Shown piece after piece: positions 59,324 through 64,000 of a stretch of 64,000 bases of DNA (positions are counted from its first letter, which is position 1; the number at the start of each line of letters is the position of its first letter). Below the pieces are notes generated by a model that searched no databases, was not told the DNA's origin, and saw only the letters and a list, made by a program, of their open reading frames with translations. The DNA lies in the NCBI RefSeq assembly GCF_019049325.1, contig NZ_JAGMUO010000097.1, positions 577,872-641,871 of the forward strand. Reading direction: 5' to 3'. Both the position numbers and the translations under genes were made by a program. The DNA is from Streptomyces sp. AC512_CC834 (GTDB lineage Bacteria; Actinomycetota; Actinomycetes; Streptomycetales; Streptomycetaceae).

Positions 59324-59755
59324 ATGTCGCTGAGCCGGATCACTCTGTCGTCGCGCCGCTCCATCGCCCTGGCCGAGCTGCGGCTCTCCTCGACCTACGG
59401 CGGACTGCTCGAAGGCGTCCCGACCAAGCGCGTCAACGAGGGCATCATCGCCGGCCGGCTACGCGTCGCGCGGGAGGCCTACCCGGGTTGGCCCGTCCAC
59501 CTCATACCGCCCGAACTCACGGACACCGGCAGGACCACGCGCCTGGACGAGCCGATCGAGCAGCTGCCCGCCGTCGCCTGCGTCGGCGCGTTCGACTCGG
59601 GCGAGATCGACCCGGCCCACGACTCCGGCTGGTACTTCTCCGCGCTGGTCGTGGTCTGGTTCCAGCACACCCCGGATCCCCCGTCGAACGACAACGCCCC
59701 CGCGCCCCTGCGTGCACTCCCGTGGGAAGAGCTGGCGAAGGACTTCGAGGACTGA
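59324..59755 (+). CDS. conserved hypothetical protein
   Basis: Protein of 143 aa from ATG 59324. It has no signal peptide or helix. An N-terminal basic region (SRITLSSRRSIALAELRLSSTYGGLLEG) precedes a beta-rich acidic C-terminal part (FDSGEIDPAHDSGWYFSALVVVWF) with a final WEELAKDFED. I do not recognise the family, but codon use and a following terminator support a real gene. It is divergent from the DUF6629-like gene. Confidence 0.68.
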   Translation: MSLSRITLSSRRSIALAELRLSSTYGGLLEGVPTKRVNEGIIAGRLRVAREAYPGWPVHLIPPELTDTGRTTRLDEPIEQLPAVACVGAFDSGEIDPAHDSGWYFSALVVVWFQHTPDPPSNDNAPAPLRALPWEELAKDFED

Positions 59756-59765
59756 CGGGGGTGCG

Positions 59766-59809
59766 ACGAGCGGTGGTCCCGGACGCCCTCGCCCGGGACC
59801 ACCGCTCGT
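59766..59809. terminator. bidirectional terminator between convergent genes
   Basis: A perfect 17-bp stem (59766-59782 with 59793-59809) closes a 10-nt loop. It starts 11 bp after the small gene's stop and ends 16 bp before the stop of the GH3 gene on the other strand, so it can serve both. Confidence 0.88.
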
Positions 59810-59824
59810 TCCACCGCCGACGGC

Positions 59825-62206
59825 TCAGGCGCCCGCGGCGGCCTCCTGCGCGAATACGGCGTGCAGCCGCCGCGTGTGGTCGACCCGGCGTTCCACGCCG
59901 GTCAGGGCCACCGTCGCCGTCAGCAGCGGCTCGGTGCTGGACGCGGCGAACCGCAGTTCCAGGTCGCCCGGCTCGACGACGCGCCGGCCGTCGCGTCCGG
60001 TGAAGGAGGCCAGGTCGGCGGGTACCTCGACGCGCACCCGGCGGGCCTCGCCGGGGGCCAGCGGCACCCGCGTGTAGCCGACGAGGCGCTGCACCGGCTG
60101 GACGACGGAGGCGACCGGATCGTGCAGATAGAGCTGCACGACCTCGGTGCCGTGCCGTTCGCCGGTGTTGCGGACGGTGAGTTCCAGGGAGAACTCGCCG
60201 TCGGTGGGTGCCTCCTTGGTGTGCGCCACGAGGTCGCTCCAGGCGAACGTGGTGTACGTGAGGCCGTGCCCGAAGCCGAAGGCGGGCGTCGGGTCGATGT
60301 TGGACACCTCGCTGGCGTGGGCGAGCCGCGCCCCGAGGTAGGTGGTCGGCTGGGCGCCCGCTCCGCGCGGCACACTGACGGGCAGCCTGCCGGTGGGACC
60401 GGTGCGCCCGCTGAGCACGCCGGCGACGGCCGCCGTGCCCTCCTCGCCGGGGAAGAACGACTGCACGATCGCGGCGGCCTCGGTCACGGCCCGCCCCAGG
60501 GCGTAGGGACGTCCGGCGAGCAGCACCGTCACGACCGGCTTGCGGGTGTCGAGGAGTGCGTCGAGGAGCCGCTGCTGCGCGCCGGGCAGCGCCAGCGACT
60601 CGACGTCGCAGCCCTCTCCGCTGGTGCCGCGTCCGAACAGCCCGGCGCGGTCGCCCAGGACGGCGACGACGACATCGGCGTCGCGGGCCGCCCGGACGGC
60701 CTCGGGGATGCCGTAGACGTCGCCGTCGTCGACCCCCGTGCCGCGCACGAGAGTGAACTGGGCGTCGGGGAACTCGGCGGCCAGGGTGTCGCGCAGGGTG
60801 GGGAGTTCGATGCCGACCGGCTTCGCGGGGTGGTGGACGCCGATGTGCTGGGGGAAGGAGTAGCAGCCCAGCACGGCGGTGGGCTCGTCGGCGTTGGGGC
60901 CGACCAGGGCGATGCGGCGCGGCCTGTCGAGCGGCAGGGTGCCGTCGTTGCTGAGCAGCACGACCGCTTCCTCGGCGACCGTGCGGGCCAGTTCGCGGTT
61001 GGCGGGGCCGTCCAGGTCGATCCGGCCGCGCAGGGCGTCCGGGTCGTCCGGGTCGGCGCCCTCCAGCGCGGAGGGCACCGGGTTCCAGTCCGGGTCGAGC
61101 AGTCCGAACATCGCCTTCTGGGTGAGCACCCGGCGCAGGGCGCGGTCGATGAGCGCCTCCGGAACGCGGCCGTCGGCGACGGCCTCGGCCAGGGGCGCCC
61201 CGAACGTCTTGACGGTGGGCAGTTCGATGTCGACGCCCGCTCGCAGCGCGGCCCCGGCGGCGCCCGCCCAGTCGGCGGCGATGCCGTGCAGGGTCTTGAG
61301 GAAGGCGATGGCGAAGTAGTCGGCGACGACGGTGCCTTCGAAGCCCCAGGTGTCGCGCAGCAGCCCGGTGAGCAGGTCCTCGTCGGCCGCGGCGGGCATG
61401 CCGTCGATGTCGGTGTAGGAGTGCATCACCGATCGCGCGCCGCCCTCGCGGATCGCCATCTCGAAGGGGGGCAGCAGGACGTCGGCGCGTTCGCGCGGGC
61501 CCACGGAGGAGGGGGCGAGGTTGCGTCCGGCGCGGGAGGCCGAGTAGCCGACGAAGTGCTTGAGGGTGGCGACGATCCCGGCGGACTCGAGGCCCCGCAC
61601 GTAGGCGGTGCCGATGGTGCCGACGAGGTAGGGGTCCTCGCCGATGGTCTCCTCGACCCGGCCCCAGCGGGCGTCGCGCACCACGTCTAGGACGGGCGCG
61701 AGACCCTGGTGGACACCGACGGACCGCATGTCGCGGCCGATGGCGCCGGCCATGCGCCGGATCAGGTCCGGGTCGAAGGTCGCGCCCCAGGACAGCGGGA
61801 CGGGATAGGCGGTCGCGCCCCAGGCGGCGAAGCCGGCCAGACACTCCTCGTGCGCGAGAGCGGGGATGCCGAACCGGTTCGTGGCGGCGATGCGGGCCTG
61901 GGTGCGCATGAGGGAGAGCGCGCCGAGCGCCGGGTCGACGGGGGCGGTGCCGAAGGGGCGGGTGAGTTGGCCGAGGCCGGTGGGCAGGAGTGTGTCGAGG
62001 TCGACGGCCTCCTCCATGTCGTGCTGATGGGGGGCGACGTCTCCGCCCTCGTTGGACGCGCCCACCCACACGCCGTACAGCTGGGCGATCTTCTCCTCGG
62101 GGGTCATCGCCTCGATCAGCGCGGACACCCGGTCGAAGAGGGATAGGGCGGGGTCGTTCCAGAGGGGGATTTCGGGGGTGGTCTCAACGGCCACGTCGTG
62201 GGTCAC
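59825..62206 (-). CDS. bxlA: glycoside hydrolase family 3 beta-xylosidase/beta-glucosidase
   Basis: Protein of 793 aa. GTG 62206 overlaps the permease stop as GTGA and has GGAGG upstream. GH3 N-terminal barrel (about 20-340) with RIAATNRFGIPALAHEECLAG, KHFVGYSASRAGRN and the nucleophile Asp in GTVVADYFAI near residue 295; C-terminal alpha/beta domain (about 400-600) and a fibronectin-III-like domain at the end. There is no signal peptide, so it cleaves imported oligosaccharides inside the cell. Order binding protein, two permeases, GH3 enzyme matches the bxlEFGA xylobiose operon of Streptomyces; beta-xylosidase is therefore favoured. Confidence 0.85.
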   Translation of the reverse strand: MTHDVAVETTPEIPLWNDPALSLFDRVSALIEAMTPEEKIAQLYGVWVGASNEGGDVAPHQHDMEEAVDLDTLLPTGLGQLTRPFGTAPVDPALGALSLMRTQARIAATNRFGIPALAHEECLAGFAAWGATAYPVPLSWGATFDPDLIRRMAGAIGRDMRSVGVHQGLAPVLDVVRDARWGRVEETIGEDPYLVGTIGTAYVRGLESAGIVATLKHFVGYSASRAGRNLAPSSVGPRERADVLLPPFEMAIREGGARSVMHSYTDIDGMPAAADEDLLTGLLRDTWGFEGTVVADYFAIAFLKTLHGIAADWAGAAGAALRAGVDIELPTVKTFGAPLAEAVADGRVPEALIDRALRRVLTQKAMFGLLDPDWNPVPSALEGADPDDPDALRGRIDLDGPANRELARTVAEEAVVLLSNDGTLPLDRPRRIALVGPNADEPTAVLGCYSFPQHIGVHHPAKPVGIELPTLRDTLAAEFPDAQFTLVRGTGVDDGDVYGIPEAVRAARDADVVVAVLGDRAGLFGRGTSGEGCDVESLALPGAQQRLLDALLDTRKPVVTVLLAGRPYALGRAVTEAAAIVQSFFPGEEGTAAVAGVLSGRTGPTGRLPVSVPRGAGAQPTTYLGARLAHASEVSNIDPTPAFGFGHGLTYTTFAWSDLVAHTKEAPTDGEFSLELTVRNTGERHGTEVVQLYLHDPVASVVQPVQRLVGYTRVPLAPGEARRVRVEVPADLASFTGRDGRRVVEPGDLELRFAASSTEPLLTATVALTGVERRVDHTRRLHAVFAQEAAAGA

Positions 62207-63021
62207 TTTCCTCCGACGCCCATCAGGCCCTGGACCAGGGCGCGACGAGCGAACAGGTAGACGAGCAGGATGGGCACCATGGACAGCACCACGGCTCCCA
62301 GCAGACCGGGGATGTCGATGCCCTGCGCGGTCTGGAAGTTGTACAGACCCAGCGTGACCACCTTGGTGGATTCGGACTGGGTCAGGACGAGCGGGAACAG
62401 GAAGCCGTTCCACGCCTGGAGCGCGGAGAACACCACGATCGTGGAGACTCCGCCGCGGGACAGCGGCACGACGAGCTGGAAGAACATGCGCCGCGGGCTG
62501 GCGCCGTCCATCGCCATGGCCTCGTACAGCTCCGGGGAGATGTCACGCATCGCGCCGCTGAGGATCAGCGCGGACATCGGCAGGCAGAACGCGGCCGTGG
62601 GCAGGATGACGCCGAGGAGGTTGTCGTACAGCCCGGCTTCGCTGATCAGGTAGAACATCGGCACGATCACGGCCTGGGCCGGGATGGCGAGGCCGAGCAG
62701 GAACAGCCGGAAGATCGCCGACGTGGTTCTGCCGCGGCTGCGGACGATCGCGTAGGCGAGCGGTGGGACCAGCAGCAGCACGATGCCGATCACGCAGGCG
62801 GTGACGACCAGCGTGTTGAAGAAGTACTGGCCGAAGCCCGAGTCGAAGGCACCGGTGTAGTTGTCCAGCGTGAAGCTGTCCGGGATCGAGACCGGGCCGT
62901 TCTCGGCGTAGTCCTGACGGGTGCGCAGCGTCGCGGCGAGCATCACGTACAGCGGCAGGCCGACCAGGAGGAGCCAGACGAGCGAGCCGGCGCCGGCCAG
63001 GTAGTTCGGTCGGCGCCTCAT
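62203..63021 (-). CDS. bxlG: ABC sugar transporter permease, CUT1 type (BxlG-like)
   Basis: Protein of 272 aa with six membrane helices. EAA loop ELYEAMAMDGASPRRMFFQLVVPL is near residues 160-185. MalG-type member of the CUT1 oligosaccharide family, pairing with the next permease. It overlaps both neighbours by 4 bp, so the three genes are tightly coupled. The ATPase is not encoded here; many Streptomyces CUT1 systems share the MsiK ATPase. Confidence 0.9.
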   Translation of the reverse strand: MRRRPNYLAGAGSLVWLLLVGLPLYVMLAATLRTRQDYAENGPVSIPDSFTLDNYTGAFDSGFGQYFFNTLVVTACVIGIVLLLVPPLAYAIVRSRGRTTSAIFRLFLLGLAIPAQAVIVPMFYLISEAGLYDNLLGVILPTAAFCLPMSALILSGAMRDISPELYEAMAMDGASPRRMFFQLVVPLSRGGVSTIVVFSALQAWNGFLFPLVLTQSESTKVVTLGLYNFQTAQGIDIPGLLGAVVLSMVPILLVYLFARRALVQGLMGVGGK

Positions 63022-63935
63022 GACACACCCTCCGCAGAGCTGCGCATCTTGTCGTAGCCGGAGACCCGGACGACGATGAGCGAGATGATCGTGGCCGCGA
63101 CGACCAGGGTCAGGGCGATCGCGGAGCCGGTGCCGTAGTCGAAGCTCTTGAACGCCTTGTCGTACATGTAGTAGGCGCTGATGGTGGTGTCGGTGCCGGG
63201 TCCGCCCTGGGTCAGGATGAGGACCGTCTCGAACGTGGTCAGGCCGCCGACGATCATCAGGATCATCGAGGTGATCATGGAGGTGCGCAGCTGCGGCAGG
63301 GTGATGTGGAAGAACTGCCGGTAGCGGCCCGCCCCGTCGATCTCCGCCGCCTGGTACAGCACCTGGGGGACCGCGCGGGCGGCGCCCTGGTAGATCAGCG
63401 TGTGGAACGGGGTGAACTGCCAGGTGCTGACGAACGCCAGCACCCCGATGGCGGTGGCCTGTTCACCGAACAGGTTGCCGTCGCCGAACAGCCAGGTGGC
63501 CTCGGCCGGGATGCCGAAGTTGGGGTCGAGCAGCGCCCGCCACAGCACGGACACGGCCGTGGCGGACAGCAGCAGTGGGATGAAGTAGACGACCGACAGG
63601 ACGGCGCGGTTGCGCTGGTGGCCGGCGGCCCAGACGCCGAGCAGGATGCTCAGCGGGGTCTGGAGGACCACGCCGAGCACGGTCAGCAGCAGGGTCAGCC
63701 AGATGCTCTTGAGCATCACCGGGTCGTCCATCAGGCGCGACCAGTTGTCCATGCCGACGAACTCGGGCGAGCTGATCCCGTCCCAGCTCATGAAGGACAG
63801 CACCGCCACCATGATCAGCGGGACGATCGCGAAGAGGGCGAAGAACAGTGCGGCGGGCAGCGCCCAGGCGAAGCCGGGGCGGCCCACTTTCGTTGCGGAC
63901 GAGGCGGGCCGGGCGCTCGTGATCTGTGTCGTCAT
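63018..63935 (-). CDS. bxlF: ABC sugar transporter permease, CUT1 type (BxlF-like)
   Basis: Protein of 305 aa, ATG 63935, MalF/UgpA type, with six membrane helices. EAA loop LYQAAEIDGAGRYRQFFHITLPQL is near residues 195-220. It pairs with BxlG to import an oligosaccharide, likely xylobiose given the GH3 gene at the operon end. The binding-protein gene ends 11 bp before its start. Confidence 0.9.
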   Translation of the reverse strand: MTTQITSARPASSATKVGRPGFAWALPAALFFALFAIVPLIMVAVLSFMSWDGISSPEFVGMDNWSRLMDDPVMLKSIWLTLLLTVLGVVLQTPLSILLGVWAAGHQRNRAVLSVVYFIPLLLSATAVSVLWRALLDPNFGIPAEATWLFGDGNLFGEQATAIGVLAFVSTWQFTPFHTLIYQGAARAVPQVLYQAAEIDGAGRYRQFFHITLPQLRTSMITSMILMIVGGLTTFETVLILTQGGPGTDTTISAYYMYDKAFKSFDYGTGSAIALTLVVAATIISLIVVRVSGYDKMRSSAEGVS

Positions 63936-63945
63936 GAGCCGTTCG

Positions 63946-64000
63946 TCACTCGGTCGGGAGGGCCTGCATGGCCTTGATGAAGCCGTCCGTGTCGAGCGTT
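63946..64000 (-). CDS. bxlE: end of the oligosaccharide-binding protein gene (BxlE-like), partial
   Basis: Only the last 17 codons are in the window, encoding TLDTDGFIKAMQALPTE and the stop at 63946-63948. The ending, co-orientation and 11-bp spacing to two CUT1 permease genes identify it as the solute-binding lipoprotein of this operon. The name rests on operon order alone. Confidence 0.65.
   Translation of the reverse strand, partial: TLDTDGFIKAMQALPTE

Overview
The window is a high-GC actinobacterial chromosome segment, almost certainly Streptomyces. Codon third positions are GC-saturated and GTG starts and 4-bp ATGA/GTGA couplings are frequent. Family content is typical: SpoIIE-type phosphatases, PadR/MarR/GntR/AraC/PucR regulators, secreted glycan hydrolases, DasR-like and ArgR-like operators, a second Rho. 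From memory, argG, the long GAPDH, rho-like, glsA, uppP and crcB genes resemble a right-arm block of the Streptomyces coelicolor chromosome. No rRNA, tRNA, CRISPR array, intact insertion sequence or prophage was seen.

Region 1 (1-12.3 kb) is the most distinctive part: a two-directional catabolic locus around a 459-bp divergent promoter region with four GTnnnAC operator-like elements. Leftward lie a 4,5-dihydroxyphthalate-decarboxylase-like protein, a LigI-like amidohydrolase, a lipoprotein solute-binding protein and a two-domain ABC permease that runs off the left edge. Rightward lie a CoxG-like SRPBCC protein, an HpcH/HpaI aldolase, a LigJ-like 4-oxalomesaconate hydratase, a ThDP enzyme, two more decarboxylase-like proteins and a second LigI-like amidohydrolase. 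Together they look like uptake and lower-pathway breakdown of an aromatic or related polycarboxylate to pyruvate and oxaloacetate. No ring-cleaving dioxygenase is present, so the real substrate is open.

Region 2 (12.4-31.4 kb): a membrane-bound PAS/GAF/SpoIIE/HATPase sensor phosphatase, an AraC regulator divergent from dhaKLM (PTS-dependent dihydroxyacetone kinase), a GH75 chitosanase divergent from a fibronectin-III lipoprotein with a dre-like DasR site between them, a PadR regulator, fadH, a soluble PAS/GAF/SpoIIE phosphatase, a PrmC-related methyltransferase, a MarR regulator whose promoter shares an exact 11-mer with the fadH promoter, and a molybdopterin oxidoreductase/flavin reductase pair.

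Region 3 (31.5-48.4 kb): an Rv1733c-like membrane protein, a CE7 acetylxylan esterase behind a 21-bp tandem operator-like repeat, a HutC-type GntR regulator with its probable operator, a PadR/methyltransferase pair, a short second Rho behind a long leader, a D,D-carboxypeptidase, glutaminase, fatty acid desaturase, uppP, two crcB/fluC genes, a MarR regulator, an SseB-like protein, a 484-aa GAPDH, a degraded oligopeptide-binding-protein fragment and a 760-aa membrane protein with a phospholipase-C-like domain.

Region 4 (48.4-64 kb): a large secreted GH87-type alpha-1,3-glucanase, argG with a probable leaderless promoter covered by an ARG box, a GABA-type aminotransferase/aldehyde dehydrogenase pair divergent from a PucR regulator across an 11-copy 9-bp repeat, two small uncharacterised genes, and a bxl-type xylo-oligosaccharide operon (GH3 enzyme, two permeases, end of the binding protein) running off the right edge.
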